From an uncultured Clostridia bacterium (GTDB lineage Bacteria > Bacillota > Clostridia > UBA1381): a stretch of 5,805 nucleotides of DNA. Location: NCBI GenBank assembly GCA_934463455.1, contig CAKSJU010000119.1:1-5805 (forward strand), given 5' to 3'. The notes below the pieces were generated by a model, which saw nothing but the letters and a program-made list of their open reading frames with translations, searched no databases and was not told the DNA's origin. Of this stretch, positions 1 to 5,805 are shown one piece after another (within the stretch, counting starts at the first letter, position 1; every line of letters starts with the position of its first letter). The translations under genes were made by a program, and so were the position numbers.

Positions 1-7
1 TAAGAAG

Positions 8-45
8 AAAACCGACAAGGAATGAAAATCCTTATCGGTTTTTTT
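8..45. terminator. Bidirectional intrinsic terminator closing the transporter operon
   Basis: A 10-bp stem (12-21 with 29-38, one G-U pair when read as minus-strand RNA) encloses a 7-nt loop. Flanking A and T runs (8-11 with 39-42) extend it to about 14 bp. Read on the minus strand, it starts directly after the last permease stop codon (47-49) and is followed by TTTTCTTCTT, so it should end the operon. Read on the plus strand, it is followed by seven T residues, a slightly better U-tract, so it could also end a convergent gene lying left of the window. The hairpin is seen directly; termination in both directions is inferred. Confidence 0.88.
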
Positions 46-46
46 A

Positions 47-1036
47 TTATCTTTCCTCTCTGAAATAGGACAATCCCAATGCCGCGGGAGGTTGGTCTTC
101 TTTTTTATTCCTAAGGCTGACAGCGATAAGAACAAGTATTGTAACCACATAGGGCAGCATTTGAAGCAAATCCATTACATAGTTCGGAATAATTATATTC
201 ATTATATTGGGCAAAAATCTATACATCCAATAGAGAAGCCCGAACACATACGCGCCCCAAATCGAGTTAAGGGGTTTCCATGTAGTGAAGATAACCAGTG
301 CTACGGCAAGCCAACCGAGGTTTTGAATATTATCGGTGGTTGCCCATATACCTTTATTGTAATCAAGCACATAAAAGAGTCCGCCGAGACCGGAAATTCC
401 TGCACCGAGACAGGTGGCGAAATATTTATACTTTGTTACATTTATTCCGGCTGCATCCGCAGTTGCAGGGTTTTCACCCACCGCGCGCAGGTTTAAACCA
501 CGACGAGTTTTATACAAAAAGATGTGCATTAAAATTGCAAGAGCAATAACTCCGTAAACCAAAATCCCATGCGAGCAAAGTATTCTTCCCAAAAATCCTT
601 TATTCAAAAAGCCGAAAAGCTGCTTACTTACAGCTGCATTTGACAGCGGAGCAGCCGTATAGCTTGCGCCGTTTAAAATAAACAATCCGAAGAAGTTTGC
701 AATACCGGTACCGAAAGTCGTGAGCGCAAGACCTGTCACGTTTTGGTTTGCGCGAAGTGTTGTTGTCAGAAAGCTGAATATCAATCCGGCAAGCACAGAC
801 GCTGCAAGCGCGCACAGCACAGGAATTAAAAAGCAAAGTACGGCATTCGGATTTGCGGCAAGCTTTTCATAGTAGTATGCGCTTGCAAATCCGGCAAATC
901 CGCCTATATACATAATTCCCGGAACACCCAGGTTAAGGTTGCCCGACTTTTCGGTCAGAATTTCGCCGAGAGAGCCATACATTATAATAGTACCGAATGC
1001 AATCGCACTGGTAAGCCATGCAATTATATTATCCAT
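47..1036 (-). CDS. ABC transporter permease, NupQ-like (BPD_transp_2 family), purine nucleoside/nucleobase importer
   Basis: This 329-residue integral membrane protein is one of the two pore subunits of the importer encoded by this operon. It is strongly hydrophobic, with roughly eight to nine membrane segments (for example near residues 3-22, 65-90, 98-121, 155-174, 206-226, 240-270 and 290-308). Family marks are LGEILTEKSGNLNLG near 23-37, GENPATADAAGI at 187-198, which is the cytoplasmic loop that contacts the ATPase, and a C-terminal QPPAALG at 315-321 followed by a charged REER tail. Length and motifs fit NupQ-type permeases of about 320 residues. The ATG at 1036 is preceded by AGGGGG (1045-1050) eight bases upstream. 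The gene overlaps the stop of the preceding permease by 8 bp, which suggests translational coupling. It is the last gene before the terminator. Family and role are secure; the exact substrate is not. Confidence 0.93.
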   Translation of the reverse strand: MDNIIAWLTSAIAFGTIIMYGSLGEILTEKSGNLNLGVPGIMYIGGFAGFASAYYYEKLAANPNAVLCFLIPVLCALAASVLAGLIFSFLTTTLRANQNVTGLALTTFGTGIANFFGLFILNGASYTAAPLSNAAVSKQLFGFLNKGFLGRILCSHGILVYGVIALAILMHIFLYKTRRGLNLRAVGENPATADAAGINVTKYKYFATCLGAGISGLGGLFYVLDYNKGIWATTDNIQNLGWLAVALVIFTTWKPLNSIWGAYVFGLLYWMYRFLPNIMNIIIPNYVMDLLQMLPYVVTILVLIAVSLRNKKEDQPPAALGLSYFREER

Positions 1037-2132
1037 TATTTTGGCCCCCTTTTCTGAATATCAGTTTATAGTTAATGAAAAATTCACAGCCGAGTATAAA
1101 GAAAAGAATTATACCGGTAATTATATCCGAGGCATAGTCGTTCATTGCAGGGAAAGACGAGGCTATCTGCCCCGCGCCTTTAGTCAGAAAGGCAAGCAGG
1201 AACGAAATGAGCATCATATAGAATGTGTTGAACTTCGCCAGCCATGCCACAATTATTGCGGTAAAGCCTCTGCCGCCCGCGGTGACGGTGGAAATTGTCT
1301 GATCTTTTCCCGAAACAATCAAAAATCCGCTTATTCCGCAAATCGCTCCCGATATTATCATTGTTCTTATCATTACTTTTTTTACATTAATACCGGCATA
1401 GCGGGCTGTATTTGAGGATTCGCCGACAACCGATATTTCATAGCCGTGCTTTGTATATTTAAGATAAATAAACATAAGGACGGTAAAGGCAAGTATGACA
1501 AATATATTTATCATATACCTTTGACCGAACACAGGCGGAAACCAACCTATTTTACTGTCCATATTAAGCTTACCGAGCGAGGATGCCTGTCCGCGCCAGA
1601 TATTTGTAAAGCATGCAACAAGCTGATTTGCGACATAGTTCATCATGAGGGTGAACAAGGTTTCATTTGTATTCCAATGTGCCTTGAAATATGCCGGAAC
1701 AAATCCCCAAAGTCCGCCCGCTGCTATACTTGCTATTACTATCACCAAAAACAAAAGCGGTGTGGGAAGCTTATTGCCCAGATAAATCATACAGAAAGCG
1801 GTAGCAAGTCCGCCCATAAGAATTTGCCCCTCGGCACCTATATTCCAGAATTTCATTTTGAATGCCGGAGCAAGTGCCACGCCGACGCAAAGCAATGTAA
1901 CCATATCACGCATTGAAAGCATGAAACGCATTGAATTACCAAATGTTCCGAGGAACATTTCTTTATATACCGCAAAAGGATTCAAACCGGTTACTAAAAA
2001 TATAAACAATGCGTCAACAATCAGTGCTGCCAATATCGCAATCGCTCTTACGGCAATTCCTCTTGAAACGGATATATCGCTCCGTTTTACTATTCTGATA
2101 AGCGGCTCGGTATGTACAGTTTTACTTTTCAT
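1029..2132 (-). CDS. ABC transporter permease, NupP-like (BPD_transp_2 family), purine nucleoside/nucleobase importer
   Basis: This 367-residue protein is the other pore subunit and should pair with the product of 47-1036. A polar, basic N-terminus of about 25 residues precedes the first membrane helix (about 28-48); further hydrophobic segments lie near 76-92, 124-148, 208-224, 256-274, 304-325 and 335-357. Conserved stretches are FWNIGAEGQ at 95-103, NETLFTLMMNYVA at 156-168, GESSNTARYAGINVKK at 237-252 (the ATPase-coupling loop) and GGRGFTAIIVAWLA at 286-299, all typical of the NupP/YufP type of sugar- or nucleoside-family permease. The ATG at 2132 has an AAGGAGG site (2142-2148) nine bases upstream. 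Its first 11 bases overlap the end of the ATPase gene, and its end overlaps the next permease by 8 bp. No defects were seen. The substrate is inferred from the operon. Confidence 0.93.
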   Translation of the reverse strand: MKSKTVHTEPLIRIVKRSDISVSRGIAVRAIAILAALIVDALFIFLVTGLNPFAVYKEMFLGTFGNSMRFMLSMRDMVTLLCVGVALAPAFKMKFWNIGAEGQILMGGLATAFCMIYLGNKLPTPLLFLVIVIASIAAGGLWGFVPAYFKAHWNTNETLFTLMMNYVANQLVACFTNIWRGQASSLGKLNMDSKIGWFPPVFGQRYMINIFVILAFTVLMFIYLKYTKHGYEISVVGESSNTARYAGINVKKVMIRTMIISGAICGISGFLIVSGKDQTISTVTAGGRGFTAIIVAWLAKFNTFYMMLISFLLAFLTKGAGQIASSFPAMNDYASDIITGIILFFILGCEFFINYKLIFRKGGQNNG

Positions 2133-3663
2133 CGGTTTTTTCCTCCTTTTTCAGATTTGTCATCATCATGCCGACTTGTTCCTTTGTTGCGCTTCTTGCG
2201 TCAATTACTCCGTTCACCTTGCCTCCGCAAAGGACAAGAATACGGTCGCACAACGCCAAAAGCACGTCCAAATCTTCGCCGACATAAATTATTGCTACGC
2301 CCTTTTCTTTTTGTTCATTTAAAAGATTATATATTGTATAGGAAGTATTTATGTCCAATCCGCGCACTGCGTAGGCTGTCATGAGCACCGTCGGTGCGGC
2401 GGCTATTTCTCTTCCCACCAAAACCTTTTGTACATTTCCGCCCGAAAGCCGTCTTACCGGTGTTTGTATATTCGGAGTTACCACTTCAAGGTTTTCCTTT
2501 ATATCTTCGGCGAGTTCTTTAGGCTTATTACTCTCAACAAAGAAAGAATTTCCTTTATTATAATCCTTAAGCATCATATTACCCGTCATACCCATTGAGC
2601 CGACAAGTCCCATTCCGAGTCTATCCTCAGGAACGAAAGAAAGTGCTACGCCGTAGTCGCGGATTTCGCGCGGAGTTTTTCCGATAAGCTGTTTTGCTTC
2701 TTTGGTTTCGGGAGCAAAATACTCTATGCTGCTTCCCTCATCGGTAAGCTGAAGTCCCGCAACGGATTCCAAAAGCTCTTTTTGTCCGCAGCCCGAAATA
2801 CCGGCAATCCCGAGTATTTCTCCGCTGTATGCATCGAAAGAAACATTATCCAGTACCGCTATACCGTCACGGTTTCTGCAAGTCAGATTATCAACTTTTA
2901 TTCTCAGTTCAGGATTTTTCGGCTCGGTTCTGTTTATATTCAGTTCCACCTTTTGACCTACCATCATTTCGGTAAGTGAAAGTTCTGTTGCGTCTTTTGT
3001 TTCCACCGTTCCGACATATTCGCCCTTACGCAAAGCAGCAACACGGTCGGAAATTGCAAGCACTTCGTGAAGTTTATGAGTTATGATTACAATTGATTTT
3101 CCGTCGTCACGCATATTCTTAAGCACGCGAAAAAGCTTTTCGGTTTCCTGCGGAGTAAGAACGGCGGTAGGCTCATCAAGAATAAGTATATCCGCGCCGC
3201 GGTACAATACTTTTACAATTTCCAACGTCTGTTTTTGCGAAACAGACATGCTGTAAACCTTTTGTCCCGGGTCAATATCAAATCCGTACTTTTCACATAT
3301 TTGTTTTACCTTTTCCGCAACCGCTTTCATATTGAATTTACCGTGTTCATGAAGTCCGAGGACAATATTTTCAGCGGCGGTAAATACATCCACCAATTTA
3401 AAATGCTGATGTATCATACCTATTTTTAAATCAAATGCGTCCTTTGGCGAACGAATCGATACTTCTTTTCCGTTCACAAGGATTTCTCCGGAATCGGGAT
3501 AATATATTCCGGACAATATATTCATAAGCGTCGTTTTTCCGCTTCCGTTTTCGCCCAACAGAGATAAAATTTCCCCGCGGCGTATATCCATCGTGACATC
3601 TCGGTTAGCGGTAACAGATCCGAAAGTTTTTGTTATATTTTTCAGTTGAATGGCATATTCCAT
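2122..3663 (-). CDS. Double-domain ABC transporter ATPase, NupO-like (sugar/nucleoside import type)
   Basis: This 513-residue ATPase energises the importer and has two fused nucleotide-binding domains, like RbsA and NupO. Residue numbers here count from a TTG three codons upstream. Domain 1 has an intact Walker A GENGSGKTT (40-48), Q-loop Gln89, Walker B ILILDE (162-167) and switch His199, but a weak signature SVSQKQ (143-148) in place of LSGGQ. Domain 2 has a poor Walker A, GISGCGQK (291-298), no Walker B Asp/Glu (VLMTAY, 429-434) and no switch His, but an intact signature LSGGN (409-413). The expected outcome is one hydrolytic site, made from domain 1 Walker motifs and the domain 2 signature, plus one silent site. 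The ATG at 3663 was chosen because AAGGAG (3675-3680) lies 11 bases upstream of it but only 2 bases from the TTG at 3672. The 3' end overlaps the next gene by 11 bp. Confidence 0.93.
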   Translation of the reverse strand: MEYAIQLKNITKTFGSVTANRDVTMDIRRGEILSLLGENGSGKTTLMNILSGIYYPDSGEILVNGKEVSIRSPKDAFDLKIGMIHQHFKLVDVFTAAENIVLGLHEHGKFNMKAVAEKVKQICEKYGFDIDPGQKVYSMSVSQKQTLEIVKVLYRGADILILDEPTAVLTPQETEKLFRVLKNMRDDGKSIVIITHKLHEVLAISDRVAALRKGEYVGTVETKDATELSLTEMMVGQKVELNINRTEPKNPELRIKVDNLTCRNRDGIAVLDNVSFDAYSGEILGIAGISGCGQKELLESVAGLQLTDEGSSIEYFAPETKEAKQLIGKTPREIRDYGVALSFVPEDRLGMGLVGSMGMTGNMMLKDYNKGNSFFVESNKPKELAEDIKENLEVVTPNIQTPVRRLSGGNVQKVLVGREIAAAPTVLMTAYAVRGLDINTSYTIYNLLNEQKEKGVAIIYVGEDLDVLLALCDRILVLCGGKVNGVIDARSATKEQVGMMMTNLKKEEKTDEK

Positions 3664-3674
3664 ATCCGCCAAAG

Positions 3675-3680
3675 CTCCTT
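3675..3680 (-). promoter_or_regulatory. Ribosome binding site deciding the ATPase start
   Basis: AAGGAG on the minus strand lies 2 bases before a TTG codon (3672-3670) and 11 bases before an in-frame ATG (3663-3661). Two bases is too close for a 30S subunit to initiate, so the ATG is preferred even though its spacing is on the long side. The choice changes the protein by only three residues. Confidence 0.7.
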
Positions 3681-3697
3681 TTTAAATTTTTATAAGC

Positions 3698-3729
3698 GAT
3701 AAAAGGGAAGCTTCACGCCTCCCTTTATC
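3698..3729 (-). other. Intercistronic hairpin between binding-protein and ATPase genes
   Basis: In the 85-bp gap between the binding-protein stop and the ATPase ATG, the minus-strand RNA can form GATAAAGGGAGGC (3729-3717), loop GUGAA, then GCTTCCCTTTTATC (3711-3698), with one bulged U and one G-U pair. The G/C-rich inner 7 bp (3705-3711 with 3717-3723) are followed by TTTTATCGCTT, an interrupted U-tract. It could therefore be a weak, leaky terminator or a 3' stabiliser of the binding-protein message. Either would give more binding protein than membrane subunits, a known pattern in ABC importer operons. The structure is seen in the sequence; the function is inferred. Confidence 0.7.
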
Positions 3730-3748
3730 AATTTATATTATTTACAAA

Positions 3749-5026
3749 TTATTTCTCAACAATTCCGTCAATTCTGAGCTGGAAGTACGGAGCTGCTCTG
3801 AATGTAGATTCTTCAAAAGCACCGTCAACAATTGCGTCTTTTGTTTCGCCTTTGTAGATAACCGTTGGCGGATTGGTTGTAAAGTCGCAGTAAGAAAGAT
3901 CAATCGGTGCAGTTGTTACAGGCTTGCCTTCAACTGTGAATTTGCTTGTATCAAATATTTTGAGCGAGCCGTCTTTAATCTTTGCGATTACACCGTCAAC
4001 ATATTCCTGTGTACCAGCAGCGCATGAAGGTCCGAGCTTTGTAATAGCTACAGCGTCCTTTTCATAACCTGCAGACCAGTCTGTCGCAATTTCCTGACCG
4101 TTCAAGATTGACTCAAACGCATACTTATAGTATACTTTCCAGTTATTTGTCGAAGAAGTGAGCGCAGCAGTCGGTGCTGTTTCAAGCATGTCTATGTTAT
4201 ATCCTATAGAGTAGCATATCTTTCCGGCTTTGTTCTGAGCTTCAGTTTCGGCAGGAGCACCTGTCGAGTCAGCATGCTGACCGATAATTACGCAGCCCGA
4301 CGAAATAAGAGCTTTAGCGGTTTGACCCTCTTTATCAATATCAAACCAGCTGTTTGTATAATTTACTTCCATTGTTACATTTTCAACAACAGATTTTATT
4401 CCGAGGAAGAATGCGGTATATCCCGAAACAACCTCTGCATAAGGATAAGCACCTACATATCCGACTTTAACATTTCCGTCAGCGTCAAAGCTTTCCGGCT
4501 GAGTCTCTTTTGAAAGAGTACCGTTATCAAGCAATTCTTTTATTTTCAAGCCCGCAACAACGCCCGATACATAACGAGCTTCGTAGATGTTTGTAAATGC
4601 GTTCTTGAAGTTCTTGCATCCGCTGATTGCCGCAAAATCACCCGTCATTGAAACAAAGGTTGCATCAGGGAATTCCTCGGCAGCTTCAACCATCAAGGTC
4701 TGATGACCGTAGCTGTTTGAGAATATGTATCTGCATCCGCTTGCATACAAGTCCTCAGCTGCTTCCTTACATGCCGAATCCTCGGGAATCTTATACTTCC
4801 AGATGATTTGGCTGTCCGCAATATTCAATTCTTTTGCAGCTTCCTTGATGCCGTCCATATGTGCTTTGGTGTAACCCTCAGCTTCGTCTCCTATCAAGAT
4901 AACGCCGATTTTAACATCCGATCCCGCTTTGGAGTCTGTTTCTTTGCTTCCGCATGATGTAAGCGACATTGCTGCGCCGGCAGTTACAACCAATGCCAAA
5001 ACAAGCGAAGTGATTTTTTTGAACAT
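3749..5026 (-). CDS. BMP/PnrA-family substrate-binding lipoprotein of a purine ABC importer
   Basis: This 425-residue extracellular binding protein captures the substrate and delivers it to the two permeases. A lipoprotein signal peptide is plain: basic MFKK, a hydrophobic stretch (about 5-20) and lipobox LTSC with the lipidated Cys at residue 25. The mature part is a periplasmic-binding-type fold of the BMP family (Pfam PF02608): KIGVILIG near 39-46, NSYGHQ (104-109), EFPDATFVSMTGD (118-130), YEARYVSGVVAGL (148-160), VGYVGAYPYAEVVSGY (188-203), NSWFDIDKE (225-233) and QHADSTGAP (250-258). The last motifs resemble the BMP clade of Brucella and Agrobacterium more than PnrA itself. The ATG at 5026 has an AGGAGGG site (5034-5040) seven bases upstream and a strong promoter of its own. 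Seven cysteines besides the lipidated one are unusual for a surface protein and fit an anaerobe. A purine base or nucleoside is the likely substrate; other BMP ligands such as riboflavin cannot be excluded. Confidence 0.93.
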   Translation of the reverse strand: MFKKITSLVLALVVTAGAAMSLTSCGSKETDSKAGSDVKIGVILIGDEAEGYTKAHMDGIKEAAKELNIADSQIIWKYKIPEDSACKEAAEDLYASGCRYIFSNSYGHQTLMVEAAEEFPDATFVSMTGDFAAISGCKNFKNAFTNIYEARYVSGVVAGLKIKELLDNGTLSKETQPESFDADGNVKVGYVGAYPYAEVVSGYTAFFLGIKSVVENVTMEVNYTNSWFDIDKEGQTAKALISSGCVIIGQHADSTGAPAETEAQNKAGKICYSIGYNIDMLETAPTAALTSSTNNWKVYYKYAFESILNGQEIATDWSAGYEKDAVAITKLGPSCAAGTQEYVDGVIAKIKDGSLKIFDTSKFTVEGKPVTTAPIDLSYCDFTTNPPTVIYKGETKDAIVDGAFEESTFRAAPYFQLRIDGIVEK

Positions 5027-5061
5027 GTTAATGCCCTCCTGAAATTTTTTATAAAATTTAA

Positions 5062-5095
5062 AATTGATGAATAATTAACAAATAATTCATCAATT
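5062..5095 (-). repeat. Perfect 11-bp inverted repeat at the predicted transcription start (operator or 5' UTR hairpin)
   Basis: AATTGATGAAT (5062-5072) and ATTCATCAATT (5085-5095) are exact reverse complements separated by 12 bases. The right arm starts seven bases downstream of the -10 box, so the element begins at about +1 of the binding-protein transcript and lies wholly in its 5' leader. It could be an operator for a dimeric repressor, since start-site binding would block the polymerase. It could also be a 5'-terminal hairpin that protects the mRNA. There is no U-tract after it, so it is not a terminator. No known regulator's site was recognised. Confidence 0.7.
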
Positions 5096-5101
5096 ATTAA
5101 T

Positions 5102-5130
5102 ATTATATAATATTTTGCAAACTTTTTCAA
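5102..5130 (-). promoter_or_regulatory. Sigma-A type promoter for the transporter genes
   Basis: Read on the minus strand, TTGAAA (5130-5125) and TATAAT (5107-5102) are separated by exactly 17 bases. The -10 box is a perfect match and the -35 box matches consensus at four of six positions. The sequence upstream of the -35 box (about 5138-5170) is rich in A and T runs and could act as an UP element. The predicted start near 5095 gives a leader of about 70 nt before the ATG at 5026. This lets the importer be expressed independently of xpt. Confidence 0.8.
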
Positions 5131-5196
5131 TTGTGGATTTTTATAAAATTTTCCTATTTTTTGTCGTATTTTATATGTATTATACAACAATTCCGA

Positions 5197-5772
5197 CTAT
5201 TCTCTGAAAGTTATGCCGTTCTGAGCGTCCATACTGTCGATAATTGCAAGCGATTCAATCCGCACACCCTTATTGCGCAAAAGGTCGCCTCCCCTTTGGA
5301 AGCCTTTTTCTATTACTATACCTGCTCCGACAAACTCCGCTCCCGATTCTTCAATAATGTGCGAAAGTCCCAAAAGTGCACATCCGTTTGCAAGGAAGTC
5401 ATCTATAACCAGTACCTTATCATCTTTATTAAGAAAATCCTTAGATACGATTACGTCGTAAATTTTACCGTGAGTAAACGATTTTACTCTGCCGGTATAC
5501 ACTTCCCCCGCAATATTTCTTGTTTTTGATTTTTTTGCAAATACAACCGGAACATCAAAATATTCCGCAACTATGCACGCAATGCCTATGCCCGAGGATT
5601 CTATCGTCAGTATTTTATTAATCTCGCAATCGGCAAAACGGCGCTTAAATTCCTTGCCTATCTCTTTAAAAAGCGATATATCCATCTGATGATTTAAAAA
5701 GCTGTCCACCTTCAGCACATCGCCGTCTTTTACTATTCCGTCTTTTAATATTCTTTGTTTTAGCAATTCCAC
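5197..5772 (-). CDS. xpt: Xanthine phosphoribosyltransferase
   Basis: This 191-residue cytoplasmic enzyme transfers the phosphoribosyl group of PRPP to xanthine, giving XMP, and so salvages the base toward GMP. It aligns along its whole length with Bacillus subtilis Xpt (about 194 residues) from the first residues on: VLKVDSFLNHQ (19-29) holds Leu20 and Asn27, which match base-contacting positions in the Bacillus enzyme; TIESSGI (56-62); the PRPP-binding loop VLVIDDFLANG (120-130) with its paired aspartates; and GIVIEKGFQ (151-159) with Lys156. The start is GTG at 5772, the only start codon after an in-frame TAG at 5790-5788, and it coincides with the Bacillus N-terminus. AGGAGG (5784-5789) lies 11 bases upstream, a long spacing. 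No terminator follows the gene, so read-through into the transporter genes is possible. Its own promoter and leader lie beyond the window edge. Confidence 0.96.
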   Translation of the reverse strand: MELLKQRILKDGIVKDGDVLKVDSFLNHQMDISLFKEIGKEFKRRFADCEINKILTIESSGIGIACIVAEYFDVPVVFAKKSKTRNIAGEVYTGRVKSFTHGKIYDVIVSKDFLNKDDKVLVIDDFLANGCALLGLSHIIEESGAEFVGAGIVIEKGFQRGGDLLRNKGVRIESLAIIDSMDAQNGITFRE

Positions 5773-5783
5773 TCGGAACCATG

Positions 5784-5789
5784 CCTCCT
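5784..5789 (-). promoter_or_regulatory. Ribosome binding site of xpt
   Basis: AGGAGG lies 11 bases upstream of the GTG at 5772. The nearby ATG (5782-5780) is only one base from this site and in a different frame, so it is not the start. The remaining 16 bases to the window edge show no part of a riboswitch or promoter that can be recognised. Confidence 0.75.
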
Positions 5790-5805
5790 ATATATGTCTT
5801 TTGTA

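Noticed and set aside
939..1415. Long plus-strand frames opposite the permease and ATPase genes (for example 939-1415, 1446-1916, 1858-2322)
   Set aside because: They are antisense shadows of clear family members, with low-complexity Cys/His/Tyr-rich products and no recognisable domains.
3664..3672. TTG start for the ATPase adding three residues
   Set aside because: It lies only 2 bases from the AAGGAG site; the ATG at 3663 has a workable spacing of 11 and is a better start codon.
5027..5095. Riboswitch in the leader of the binding-protein gene
   Set aside because: The leader is about 70 nt, nearly all A/T, with no conserved purine-aptamer core and no terminator; only the simple inverted repeat is present.
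5179..5184. A second TATAAT on the minus strand as a promoter
   Set aside because: No -35-like hexamer lies 16-18 bases upstream and there is no extended -10 TGn.
5163..5188. Hairpin just after the xpt stop (7-bp arms GTCGTAT/ATACAAC, loop of 12) as a terminator for xpt
   Set aside because: On the minus strand it is followed by A residues, not a U-tract, and the stem has a G-U pair and a large loop, so termination is unlikely.
4984..5190. 68-codon minus-strand frame covering the promoter gap and the start of the binding-protein gene
   Set aside because: Its A/T-rich product looks like translated non-coding DNA, it overlaps the lipoprotein signal peptide in another frame, and it would span the promoter and palindrome.
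5770..5805. Bacillus-type PurR box near the xpt start (GGTTCCGAG)
   Set aside because: It lacks the CCGAAC core and a second half-site, and lies between the ribosome binding site and the start codon.

Overview
This 5.8 kb window reads as a stretch of a Firmicutes chromosome, most likely an anaerobic Clostridia member. The evidence is low-to-moderate G+C, strong AGGAGG-type ribosome binding sites, a Gram-positive-style lipoprotein binding protein, and an XPRT close to the Bacillus enzyme. All five genes lie on the minus strand, so the biological order runs from the right end of the window to the left.

Order of transcription: (1) xpt, xanthine phosphoribosyltransferase (5772-5197); (2) a 170-bp A/T-rich gap holding a near-consensus promoter with a perfect inverted repeat at the predicted start site; (3) a BMP/PnrA-family substrate-binding lipoprotein (5026-3749); (4) a short gap with a strong hairpin; (5) a double-domain ABC ATPase (3663-2122, start moved from an upstream TTG to an ATG); (6) and (7) two BPD_transp_2-type permeases (2132-1029 and 1036-47). 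The last three genes overlap by 11 and 8 bp. A hairpin terminator with U-tracts on both sides closes the unit at 8-45.

The binding protein, ATPase and two permeases form one complete importer with the gene order of the Bacillus nupNOPQ guanosine transporter. The adjacent xpt, which converts free xanthine to XMP, points to purine salvage: import a purine, then trap it as a nucleotide. The binding protein resembles a BMP clade for which nucleobase binding has been reported, so a free base such as xanthine, guanine, hypoxanthine or adenine is at least as plausible a substrate as a nucleoside.

Nothing here is a clearly new system. The points worth a second look are the start-site palindrome, the hairpin between the binding-protein and ATPase genes, the one-sided loss of ATPase motifs, the substrate question, and whether a purine riboswitch lies just outside the right edge. 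No RNA genes, mobile elements, CRISPR arrays or gene-free stretches over 300 bp were seen.
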